DNA from: Burkholderiaceae bacterium
Lineage (GTDB): Bacteria > Pseudomonadota > Gammaproteobacteria > Burkholderiales > Burkholderiaceae_C
Length of the DNA stretch: 12,154 bases
Assembly (NCBI GenBank): GCA_017999135.1
Contig: JAGOBT010000050.1
Span: 1 to 12,154, forward strand
Direction of reading: 5' to 3'
Below the pieces are notes generated by a model that was given only the letters and a program-made list of their open reading frames with translations, was not told the origin of the DNA and did no database searches. The translations under genes and the position numbers were made by a program. Shown here one piece after another: positions 1 to 8,070 of the stretch (position 1 is the stretch's first letter; the number at the start of each line of letters is the position of its first letter).

Positions 1-819
1 CGCGCCAGCTTCATGGCCCACCACATCGGCGATTTCCAGGTGTCGTCCACCTGGGCGGCCATCTGCAACGAGCTGTGCTTCCGCGTCAGCCAGCTGTTCC
101 CCGACCACTTCGTGCCCGCCGCCATGCTGCCGCAGAGCCCCGGCGTCGACCCCGCCACCTGCATCCCCGAGCTGGTGAAGTGCGTGGAGCAGTACGGCAA
201 CGTCGGCATCAACCTGAACCCCGATCCGTCAGGTGGCCACTGGACCAGCCCGCCGCTGAGCGACCGCAGCTGGTACCCCATCTACGAGAAGATGGTCGAG
301 TACGACATCCCGGCGATGATCCATGTCAGCACCAGCTGCAACGCCTGCTTCCACACCACCGGGGCGCACTACCTGAATGCCGACACCACGGCCTTCATGC
401 AGTGCCTGACCAGTGACCTGTTCAAGGACTTCCCGACGCTGAAGTTCCTGATTCCGCACGGCGGCGGCGCCGTGCCCTACCACTGGGGCCGCTTCCGCGG
501 CCTGGCGCAGGAGCTGAAGAAGCCGCTGCTGACCGAGCACCTGCTGAAGAACATCTTCTTCGACACTTGCGTCTACCACCAGCCCGGCATCGACCTGCTG
601 ACCACCGTGATTCCGGTGGAGAACATCCTGTTCGCCAGCGAGATGATCGGCGCGGTGCGCGGCATCGACCCCGAGACCGGCTTCTACTACGACGACACCA
701 AGCGCTACATCGAAGCGAGCACGCAACTCAGCGCGGCGCAGAAGCAGATGGTCTACGAAGGCAATGCCCGCCGCGTGTTCGGCCGGCTGGACAGGCAGTT
801 GAAGTCCAAGGGACTCTGA
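1..819 (+). CDS. ligJ: 4-oxalomesaconate hydratase, amidohydrolase family (5' partial)
   Basis: This enzyme hydrates 4-oxalomesaconate to 4-carboxy-4-hydroxy-2-oxoadipate, the step before aldol cleavage in the protocatechuate 4,5-cleavage pathway. It is cytoplasmic. The reading frame is open from base 1, so the gene starts left of the window. 272 residues are present against about 340 for LigJ, so roughly 70 N-terminal residues, including the expected metal-binding HxH motif, are missing. The visible part resembles LigJ throughout: [45 protein letters not shown] and [16 protein letters not shown] take the His of IPHGGG as a metal-site residue and the Glu of SEMIGAVRG (640-642) as the counterpart of the LigJ catalytic Glu; that mapping is inference. 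The ATG at 13 is an internal Met, not the start. The stop lies 17 nt before ligK, whose product acts on this enzyme's product. Comamonas calls the orthologue pmdE. Confidence 0.93.
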   Translation, partial: RASFMAHHIGDFQVSSTWAAICNELCFRVSQLFPDHFVPAAMLPQSPGVDPATCIPELVKCVEQYGNVGINLNPDPSGGHWTSPPLSDRSWYPIYEKMVEYDIPAMIHVSTSCNACFHTTGAHYLNADTTAFMQCLTSDLFKDFPTLKFLIPHGGGAVPYHWGRFRGLAQELKKPLLTEHLLKNIFFDTCVYHQPGIDLLTTVIPVENILFASEMIGAVRGIDPETGFYYDDTKRYIEASTQLSAAQKQMVYEGNARRVFGRLDRQLKSKGL

Positions 820-836
820 ATCAAGGAGCAAGCACC

Positions 837-1520
837 ATGTACGAACTGGGCGTCGTCTACCGCAACATCACCCGCACCGATGCGGCCACCGCCGACGCGC
901 TGGCGTCGCTGGGCAGCGCCACGGTGCACGAGGCCATGGGCCGCGTCGGCCTGCTCAAGCCGTACATGCGGCCGATCTATGCCGGTGCCCAGGTCAGCGG
1001 CACAGCCGTCACCGTGCTGCTGCATCCCGGTGACAACTGGATGATGCATGTGGTGGCCGAGCAGATCCGCCCGGGCGACATCGTCGTGGCCGCCATCACC
1101 GCCGAATGCACCGACGGCTACTTCGGTGACCTGCTGGCCACCAGCTTCATGGCCCGCGGTGCCCGCGCCCTGGTCATCGACGCCGGTGTGCGTGATGTGA
1201 AAACGCTGACCGAGATGCGCTTTCCGGTGTGGAGCAAGGCCATCAGCAGCAAGGGCACGATCAAGGCCACCATCGGCTCGGTCAACATCCCGGTGGTGTG
1301 CGCCGGCATGCTGGTGACGCCGGGCGACGTGATCGTGGCCGACGACGATGGCGTGGTCTGCGTGCCGCGTGATCTGGCCGCCAAGACCCTGGAAGCCGCC
1401 CAGGCCCGCGAGGCCAACGAAGGCGCCAAGCGCGACCAGCTGGCCCAGGGCGTGCTGGGGCTGGACATGTACAAGATGCGCGAGCCGCTGGCCGCCGCCG
1501 GCCTGAAGTACATCGACTGA
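837..1520 (+). CDS. ligK: 4-carboxy-4-hydroxy-2-oxoadipate aldolase
   Basis: Class II pyruvate aldolase that cleaves 4-carboxy-4-hydroxy-2-oxoadipate to pyruvate and oxaloacetate, the last step of the 4,5-cleavage route. Members usually also decarboxylate oxaloacetate. The 227-residue length is the family's normal size. The signature that separates these aldolases from the related RraA proteins, D-X20-R-D, is present: Asp98 in GDLLATSF, then Arg119-Asp120 in DAGVRDV. The N-terminal [13 protein letters not shown] segment is also typical. The ATG at 837 has a good ribosome binding site (AAGGAG, 823-828). An upstream extension of the same frame is antigenically and compositionally just a shadow of ligJ and is rejected. 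The stop is 5 nt before the next gene, so the two are probably translationally coupled. Comamonas calls the orthologue pmdF. Function is well supported by both motif and context. Confidence 0.95.
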   Translation: MYELGVVYRNITRTDAATADALASLGSATVHEAMGRVGLLKPYMRPIYAGAQVSGTAVTVLLHPGDNWMMHVVAEQIRPGDIVVAAITAECTDGYFGDLLATSFMARGARALVIDAGVRDVKTLTEMRFPVWSKAISSKGTIKATIGSVNIPVVCAGMLVTPGDVIVADDDGVVCVPRDLAAKTLEAAQAREANEGAKRDQLAQGVLGLDMYKMREPLAAAGLKYID

Positions 1521-1525
1521 CCACC

Positions 1526-2452
1526 ATGCATGCCGACCCACAGCATTGGCGGATCGGCCTCGTCGGTTACGGCGAGGTGGGCCGCATCCTGGCCGAAGAC
1601 CTGCGCGCCCAGGGCGTGGCCGTCGCCGCCTGGGACTTGAAGCTGGCCAGCCCGGCCAGCGCCGCACCGCTGCATGACCATGCCGGCCGGCATGGCGTGG
1701 TGCTGGCCGCCTCGGCGGCCGACCTGGCCGCTGGCAGCGACTTGATCGTCAGCGCCGTCACCGCCAGCCAGGCCGTACCGGTGGCGGCCGATTGCGCACC
1801 CGCCATCCGGCCCGGCGCCTTCTTCCTGGACTTCAACTCCGCCTCGCCCGGCGCCAAACAGCGTGCGGCCGCGTTGGTGGATGGGGCAGGGGGCCGGTAT
1901 GTCGAAGGTGCGGTGATGACCAGCATCCCGCCCTACCGCATCCGCGTGCCGCTGCTGCTGGGTGGCAGTTCGGCCGCCACGCTGGCGCCGCTGCTCAACG
2001 CGCTGGGCTTCGATGCCAAGATGGCGAGTGAGCGCCTGGGCGTGGCCAGCGCCACCAAGATGTGCCGCAGCGTGATGATCAAGGGCCTGGAGGCCATGGT
2101 CATCGAGAGCTTCACCGCCGCCAGGTTCTACGGCGTGGAAGACGCGGTGCTGGCCAGCCTGCACGAGACCTTTCCTGGCATCGACTGGGAGAAGCAGGGC
2201 GCCTATTTCTTCCAGCGGGTGATTGAACACGGCCGCCGCCGCAGCGAAGAAGTGCGCGAGGTGGCCGAGACGGTGCGCGAGGCTGGCCTGCAGCCGCACA
2301 GCGCCGCCGGCACCGCCGAACGCCAGGCCCACATCGCCGACCTGGCCGATGCCGGCGTGTTCGGCACCAAGGGCACGTCGGGCTTCGCCCGCAGCGCCGA
2401 CTGGCGCACCGAGGCGGACCGTCTTCTCGCGGCCGCCCGCAACAAGGACTGA
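1526..2452 (+). CDS. NAD-binding beta-hydroxyacid dehydrogenase-like protein (6PGDH N-domain, DUF1932 C-domain)
   Basis: A 308-residue putative oxidoreductase with no assigned step in the known pathway. Residues 9-38 form a Rossmann beta-alpha-beta unit with GYGEVG (14-19) and an acidic Asp37 at the end of the second strand, which favours NAD over NADP. LDFNSASPG (101-109) fits the substrate-binding loop of the beta-hydroxyacid dehydrogenase family. Lys178 in SATKMCRS sits where the family's catalytic lysine lies. The C-terminal half, with MIKGLEAMVIES (184-195), looks like the DUF1932 domain found in phenylserine-dehydrogenase-like proteins. The start follows the ligK stop by 5 nt without a clear Shine-Dalgarno sequence, and the stop precedes ligI by 3 nt, so it is embedded in the operon. 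I infer a reduction or oxidation of a pathway hydroxy/oxo acid or of a side-entry compound. The exact substrate is unknown. Confidence 0.85.
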   Translation: MHADPQHWRIGLVGYGEVGRILAEDLRAQGVAVAAWDLKLASPASAAPLHDHAGRHGVVLAASAADLAAGSDLIVSAVTASQAVPVAADCAPAIRPGAFFLDFNSASPGAKQRAAALVDGAGGRYVEGAVMTSIPPYRIRVPLLLGGSSAATLAPLLNALGFDAKMASERLGVASATKMCRSVMIKGLEAMVIESFTAARFYGVEDAVLASLHETFPGIDWEKQGAYFFQRVIEHGRRRSEEVREVAETVREAGLQPHSAAGTAERQAHIADLADAGVFGTKGTSGFARSADWRTEADRLLAAARNKD

Positions 2453-2455
2453 CCC

Positions 2456-3388
2456 ATGCGCAAACCCACCACCGGCGACTTCACCAAGACCAGCGGCTGG
2501 CTGGACTGGTACACCGGCCCGACCAGGCCTGCGTTCCAGCTGCCGCCCGGCAGCGTCGATGCCCACTGCCATGTCTTCGGCCCGGGCGCAGAGTTTCCCT
2601 ATGCGCCCGAGCGCAAGTACACCCCTTGCGACGCCAGCAAGCAGCAGTTGTTCGCCCTGCGCGACCACCTGGGTTTCGCCCGCAACGTGATCGTGCAGGC
2701 CACCTGCCACGGCGCCGACAACCGGGCCCTGGTCGACGCCTGCCTGGCCAGCGGCGGCAAGGCGCGTGGCGTGGCCACGGTGCGGCGCAGCATCACCGAC
2801 GACGAACTGCAGCAGCTGCATGCCGCCGGCGTGCGCGGCGTGCGCTTCAACTTCGTCAAGCGCCTGGTCGACTTCACGCCCAAGGATGAGCTGCTGGAGA
2901 TCGCCGGCCGCATCGCCAAGCTGGGCTGGCACGTGGTCATCTACTTCGAGGCTGTGGACCTGCCCGAGCTGTGGGACTTCTTCACCGCGCTGCCGACCAC
3001 CGTGGTGGTCGACCACATGGGCCGGCCCGACGTCAGCCTGCCGGTGGACGGCCCGCAGTTTGCGCTGTTCGAACGCTTCATGCGCGAGCACACGAATGTG
3101 TGGAGCAAGGTGAGCTGCCCCGAGCGGCTGTCGGTCACCGGACCGAAGGCGCTGGACGGCGAACGCAACGCCTACACCGACGTGATCCCGTTCGCCCGCC
3201 GCATCGTCGAACAGTTCCCCGACCGCGTGCTGTGGGGCACCGACTGGCCCCACCCCAACCTGAAGGACCACATGCCCGACGACGGGCTGCTGGTGGACTT
3301 CATCCCGCACATCGCACCCACCGCCGACCTGCAGAAGAAGCTGCTGGTGGACAACCCGATGCGTCTCTACTGGCCCGAGGAGGCATGA
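2456..3388 (+). CDS. ligI: 2-pyrone-4,6-dicarboxylate lactonase
   Basis: Hydrolyses 2-pyrone-4,6-dicarboxylate to 4-oxalomesaconate. It belongs to the amidohydrolase superfamily; the known LigI enzyme works without a bound metal and uses an Asp as general base. The protein has 310 residues, close to normal. Visible motifs are HxH in VDAHCHVFGP (His37, His39), RGVRFNFVKRLVD around Arg130, VDHMGRPD (His187) and WGTDWPHPN, whose Asp263 is the likely counterpart of the LigI catalytic Asp. The chosen ATG has AAGGA (2444-2448) seven bases upstream, lying inside the end of the preceding gene. The stop overlaps the ligA ribosome binding site region by design of a packed operon: GAGGAGG lies in the last codons. 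Comamonas calls the orthologue pmdD. The gene connects the LigC product to the LigJ substrate. Confidence 0.95.
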   Translation: MRKPTTGDFTKTSGWLDWYTGPTRPAFQLPPGSVDAHCHVFGPGAEFPYAPERKYTPCDASKQQLFALRDHLGFARNVIVQATCHGADNRALVDACLASGGKARGVATVRRSITDDELQQLHAAGVRGVRFNFVKRLVDFTPKDELLEIAGRIAKLGWHVVIYFEAVDLPELWDFFTALPTTVVVDHMGRPDVSLPVDGPQFALFERFMREHTNVWSKVSCPERLSVTGPKALDGERNAYTDVIPFARRIVEQFPDRVLWGTDWPHPNLKDHMPDDGLLVDFIPHIAPTADLQKKLLVDNPMRLYWPEEA

Positions 3389-3390
3389 CC

Positions 3391-4697
<1,307 letters not shown>

Positions 4698-4698
4698 C

Positions 4699-5661
4699 AT
4701 GGCCGAAACGATCAAGGTGGCGCTGGCCGGTGCCGGCGCCTTCGGCATCAAGCACCTGGATGGCATCAAGAACATCGACGGCGTCGAGGTGGTCTCGGTC
4801 ATCGGCCGCGAGCTGGACAAGACCAGGGAGGTGGCAGCCAAGTACGGCATCGGCCATGTCACCACCGACCTGGCCGACAGCCTGGCCGTGCCCGAAGTGG
4901 ATGCCGTGATCCTGTGCACTCCCACCCAGATGCACGCCAGCCAGACCCTGGCCTGCCTGCGCGCTGGCAAGCATGTGCAGGTGGAGATTCCGCTGTGCGA
5001 CGTGCTGGCCGATGGTGAAGAGGCGGTGCGTGTGGCCGAGGCCAGTGGCCTGGTGGCCATGTGCGGCCACACCCGCCGCTTCAACCCCAGCCACCAGTGG
5101 GTGCACGACAAGATCACTGCGGGTGCCTTCAACATCCAGCAGATGGATGTGCAGACCTACTTCTTCCGCCGCACCAACATGAACGCGCTGGGCCAGCCGC
5201 GCAGCTGGACCGACCACCTGCTGTGGCACCACGCCGCGCACACGGTCGACCTGTTTGCCTACCAGTGCGGCAGCCCCATCGTGCAGGCCAACGCCATCCA
5301 GGGGCCCATCCACCCGGCGCTGGGCATCGCGATGGACATGAGCATCCAGCTGAGGGCGGCCAACGGCGCCATCTGCACGCTGTCGCTCAGCTTCAACAAC
5401 GACGGGCCGCTGGGCACCTTCTTCCGCTACATCGGCGACACCGGCACCTACATTGCCCGCTACGACGACCTGTTCGACGGCAAGGACCAGAAGATCGACG
5501 TCAGCCAGGTGGCGGTCAGCATGAACGGCATCGAGCTGCAGGACCGCGAGTTCTTCGCCGCCATCCGCGACGGCCGCCAGCCCAACAGCAGCCTGGCCCA
5601 GGTGCTGCCCTGCTACCAGGTGCTGCACCGGCTGGAGCAGCAGCTGAACGCCGCGGGCTGA
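4699..5661 (+). CDS. ligC: 4-carboxy-2-hydroxymuconate-6-semialdehyde dehydrogenase
   Basis: Oxidises the cyclic hemiacetal form of the LigAB product to 2-pyrone-4,6-dicarboxylate with NAD(P)+. It belongs to the Gfo/Idh/MocA oxidoreductase family and is cytoplasmic. The 320 residues are close to the LigC norm. The N-terminal Rossmann fold shows GAGAFG at 11-16 and CTPTQMHA at 73-80. The family's usual EKP motif reads EIP here (96-98), as expected for this LigC subgroup but not for sugar dehydrogenases. HTRRFNPSHQW (124-134) and WHHAAHTVD (176-184) lie in the substrate domain. The start is one base after the ligB stop, with GGAG at 4685-4688. The next gene follows after 4 nt. Position and sequence agree, so the assignment is firm; cofactor preference cannot be read with certainty. 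Confidence 0.93.
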   Translation: MAETIKVALAGAGAFGIKHLDGIKNIDGVEVVSVIGRELDKTREVAAKYGIGHVTTDLADSLAVPEVDAVILCTPTQMHASQTLACLRAGKHVQVEIPLCDVLADGEEAVRVAEASGLVAMCGHTRRFNPSHQWVHDKITAGAFNIQQMDVQTYFFRRTNMNALGQPRSWTDHLLWHHAAHTVDLFAYQCGSPIVQANAIQGPIHPALGIAMDMSIQLRAANGAICTLSLSFNNDGPLGTFFRYIGDTGTYIARYDDLFDGKDQKIDVSQVAVSMNGIELQDREFFAAIRDGRQPNSSLAQVLPCYQVLHRLEQQLNAAG

Positions 5662-5665
5662 TCAA

Positions 5666-6697
5666 ATGACCCTGCCGCAGCGCCGCATCGGGCCCTTCAC
5701 TGTCTCCGCCATCGGGCTGGGCTGCATGAACCTGAGCCACGCCTACGGCGCGCCGCCGCCGGTGGCCGATGCCGAGCGGCTGCTGCTGCAGGCGCTGGAT
5801 GCGGGCGTCACGCTGTTCGACACCGCGGCGCTGTACGGCTTCGGCGCCAATGAGACGCTGGTAGGCCGGGTGCTGAAGCCGCACCGCCAGCGCATCACGC
5901 TGTGCAGCAAGGGCGGCATGTCTGGCCAGCCGGTCGGGCCGGGCGGGGCGCTTCAGCGGGTGATCGACGGCCGGCCCGAAGCCATTCGCCGCGATGTCGA
6001 GGCCAGCCTGCAGCGGCTGGGCACCGACGTGATCGACCTGTACTACCTGCACCGCTGGCACAAAGCCGTGCCGATCGAGGAATCGGTGGGCGAGATGGCG
6101 CGCCTGCAGGCCGAAGGCAAGCTGCGTGCGTTGGGCTTGAGCGAAGTGTCGGCCGCCACGCTGCGCCGCGCCCACGCGGTAGCGCCGATCGCCGCGGTGC
6201 AGAGCGAATACTCGCTGTGGAGCCGCAATGCCGAGATCGCCGTGCTGGACGAATGCCGGCGCATCGGCGCGGCCTTCGTCGCCTTCAGCCCGGTGGCGCG
6301 CGCCTACCTCACCGGCACCTTGCGCGATGTGTCGGCGTTCGACGCCAAGGACATCCGCCGCGCCATGCCGCGCTTCGCGCCTGCCACCTACGCTGCCAAC
6401 CTGGCGCTGCTGGCGCCGTACGCCGCCATCGCGCAGCAGGCCGGGTGCAGCCAGGCGCAGCTGGCGCTGGCCTGGCTGCTGGCGCGGGGCGATCACATCG
6501 TGCCCATCCCCGGCACGGTGAACCCGGCCCATCTGGCCGAGAACCTGGGAGCGGCGGCCGTGCCATTGTCGCCAGCCGTGATGGCGCAGCTGGACGCGCT
6601 GTTCCAGCCGCAGGCCATCCACGGCCCGCGCTACAACCCGCAAAGCCAGGCCGAGGTCGACACCGAGGAGTTTCCAGCTGCGCCCACCGGCGGCTGA
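5666..6697 (+). CDS. aldo/keto reductase family protein
   Basis: A 343-residue NAD(P)H-dependent oxidoreductase of the aldo/keto reductase superfamily, with a TIM-barrel fold. The catalytic tetrad is intact: Asp52 and Tyr57 in FDTAALYG, Lys82 in CSKGG, and His129 in YYLHRW. GLGCMNLS near residue 20 and VPIPGT (279-284), the region that holds the cofactor phosphate, are typical of the YajO/oxidoreductase-like branch that prefers NADPH. It begins 4 nt after ligC and is the last gene of the operon, so it is probably expressed with the lig genes. No recognised step of the 4,5-cleavage pathway needs it. It may reduce an aromatic aldehyde that feeds the pathway or detoxify a reactive semialdehyde; this is inference. 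The ribosome binding site is weak. Its stop lies 7 nt from the convergent regulator gene. Confidence 0.9.
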   Translation: MTLPQRRIGPFTVSAIGLGCMNLSHAYGAPPPVADAERLLLQALDAGVTLFDTAALYGFGANETLVGRVLKPHRQRITLCSKGGMSGQPVGPGGALQRVIDGRPEAIRRDVEASLQRLGTDVIDLYYLHRWHKAVPIEESVGEMARLQAEGKLRALGLSEVSAATLRRAHAVAPIAAVQSEYSLWSRNAEIAVLDECRRIGAAFVAFSPVARAYLTGTLRDVSAFDAKDIRRAMPRFAPATYAANLALLAPYAAIAQQAGCSQAQLALAWLLARGDHIVPIPGTVNPAHLAENLGAAAVPLSPAVMAQLDALFQPQAIHGPRYNPQSQAEVDTEEFPAAPTGG

Positions 6698-6704
6698 CCA
6701 TGCT

Positions 6705-7622
6705 TCAGCCGCCCTGCGCCGCCGCCAGCGCGGGAGCCACGCTGTCCTCGACCAGCTGGCGCAGCCACCGGTGCAGCGGGTCATCCTGGTGGCGCACATG
6801 CCACACCAGAAACATCGGCAGCTCGGGGCAGGGCAGCGGGGGGTCGACCCAGCCCAATCCACGCAGCAGCGCACCGCGCAGCAGGCTGGGTGCGGTGGCC
6901 AGGCGGTTGCTGCCCCGCAGCAACGGCGGCAGGCCGGCAAAGCCCGGCACGCTGGCCACCATGCGGCGCACCACGCCACGGTCGGACAGCACCTGGTCCA
7001 GCGCCAGCAGACGGTGCGGGTGGTAGACCACGGTCACGTGGTCTGCGGCCAGGTAGTCGTCCAGCCCAGCGGGGGCAGGGCGGCAGGCTGGGTCGTAGAA
7101 GACGGCATAGCGGTCGGTGAACAGGCGCTTCTGCACCAGGTCGGCCGCAGCAGGCGGGCGTGGCGTCAGCAGCAGCTGGCATTGGGCATCGCGCAGCAGC
7201 TCAGCGCCGGGCACGCCGGACGGAATCACCTGCAGGCTGGCGCCAGGCGCTGCCGCCTGCAACTGTCGCAGCAGCCCCGGCATCAGCAGGTCACGCTGCA
7301 GGTCGTTGGCCGCCACCACCACCGGGCCGCGCAGGCGGGCCGGGTCGAAGCCACCAGCGCTGACGAAACCACGCAGGTCGTCCAGCAAGGGCCGCGCGCG
7401 GTCGGCCAGCAGCTCGGCGCGCGCCGTCGGCACGATGCCGCGCCCGGAACGCACCACCAGCGGGTCGCCCACGATGGCGCGCAGCTTGTCCAGCAAATGG
7501 CTCACCGCCGACTGGCTGACGCCCAGCCGCTGCGCCGCGCGGGTCACCGACCGCTCTTCCACCACGGCCACCAGCAGGGTGAGCAGGTGCCCGTCCAGGT
7601 CGGAATGATCGAATCGGCTCAT
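6705..7622 (-). CDS. LysR-family transcriptional regulator
   Basis: A 305-residue DNA-binding regulator. The N-terminal winged helix-turn-helix covers about residues 10-68, with the recognition helix region SVTRAAQRLGVSQSAVSHLL (25-44) and the typical GDPLVVRSGRGIVPTARA (52-69). The effector-binding domain spans about 95-300, with a C-terminal HxxDPLHRWLR segment seen in regulators of aromatic catabolism. The ATG at 7622 was chosen because it starts at the usual distance before the HTH. A longer frame reaching 7724 would add an unrelated 34-residue tail and run into the divergent gene. No good Shine-Dalgarno sequence precedes the ATG. The gene is divergent from the second ligAB pair (86 nt apart) and convergent with the operon. 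That arrangement makes the second pair its most likely target, and a protocatechuate-like acid or pathway intermediate its likely effector. Both are inference. Confidence 0.92.
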   Translation of the reverse strand: MSRFDHSDLDGHLLTLLVAVVEERSVTRAAQRLGVSQSAVSHLLDKLRAIVGDPLVVRSGRGIVPTARAELLADRARPLLDDLRGFVSAGGFDPARLRGPVVVAANDLQRDLLMPGLLRQLQAAAPGASLQVIPSGVPGAELLRDAQCQLLLTPRPPAAADLVQKRLFTDRYAVFYDPACRPAPAGLDDYLAADHVTVVYHPHRLLALDQVLSDRGVVRRMVASVPGFAGLPPLLRGSNRLATAPSLLRGALLRGLGWVDPPLPCPELPMFLVWHVRHQDDPLHRWLRQLVEDSVAPALAAAQGG

Positions 7623-7651
7623 GGCTTGTATGAGTGCAGGGGGATTTTTCT

Positions 7652-7667
7652 GAATGATGCTCCATTC
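7652..7667. promoter_or_regulatory. inverted repeat in the divergent regulator/ligA2 promoter region, candidate operator
   Basis: GAATG (7652-7656) and CATTC (7663-7667) form a perfect inverted repeat with a 6-base spacer. It sits in the 86-nt gap between the LysR gene and the second ligA, where a LysR-type regulator normally binds. It is about 42 nt before the ligA2 start. It does not fit the plain T-N11-A rule, so it may be one half of a larger site. I see no clear sigma-70 promoter for ligA2. Confidence 0.35.
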
Positions 7668-7708
7668 GACACTGCGCGCAACGACGCACCGGCAGACAGG
7701 AGACCGCC

Positions 7709-8068
7709 TTGGCCCAGCACCCACCGATCCCCGGCACCGTGATCTTCGACGGTGCCCAGGCCATGAAGGGCTATGCGCTGAACCGCATGTGCTATTCCTT
7801 CAACAACGCCGCCAACCGCGCGGCCTTTGTGGCCGATGAAGACGCCTACTGCACGCAGTACGGCCTGAACGACCAGCAACGCGACGCCATCCGCGCCCGG
7901 AATGTGCTGCAGCTGATCGCCGCCGGCGGCAACGCCTACTACCTGGCCAAGTTCGCCGGCATCTTCGGGCTGGACATGCAGGACATCGGCGCCCAGCAGA
8001 CCGGCCTGACCAAGGCCGAGTTCCAGGCCAGGCTGCAGGCCGCCAACCACCAGGCCCGGAGCGCTTGA
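7709..8068 (+). CDS. second extradiol dioxygenase alpha subunit, LigA-like (TTG start)
   Basis: A 119-residue LigA-family small subunit, shorter and diverged from the operon copy. Shared landmarks are IPGTVIFDGAQAMKGYALNR (7-26), AAGGNAYYLAKF (71-82) and TGLTKAEFQ (98-106). It lacks the operon copy's longer N- and C-termini. Where LigA has the Phe equivalent to SYK-6 Phe103, this copy has Met90. The start is TTG: AGGAG at 7698-7702 lies six bases upstream, and starting there gives the conserved IPGT segment, which a later Met would lose. It is followed by the matching beta subunit after 2 nt, so the two form an alpha/beta enzyme. It is divergent from the LysR gene, which may control it. Substrate uncertain: protocatechuate, gallate or a methoxylated relative are candidates. 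Confidence 0.88.
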   Translation: MAQHPPIPGTVIFDGAQAMKGYALNRMCYSFNNAANRAAFVADEDAYCTQYGLNDQQRDAIRARNVLQLIAAGGNAYYLAKFAGIFGLDMQDIGAQQTGLTKAEFQARLQAANHQARSA

Positions 8069-8070
8069 CC

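Noticed and set aside
1118..3310. Very long open frame (730 codons) on the - strand opposite ligK, the dehydrogenase gene and ligI
   Set aside because: It lies antisense to three well-identified genes, is rich in His/Gly/Ala/Arg as expected for a GC-rich shadow frame, and shows no domain or ribosome binding site.
7623..7724. N-terminal extension of the LysR gene to 7724
   Set aside because: It would add 34 residues unlike any LysR N-terminus and run across the divergent promoter into the second ligA.
6771..7742. + strand open frame opposite the LysR gene
   Set aside because: Gln/His/Arg-rich shadow of a clear LysR coding sequence.
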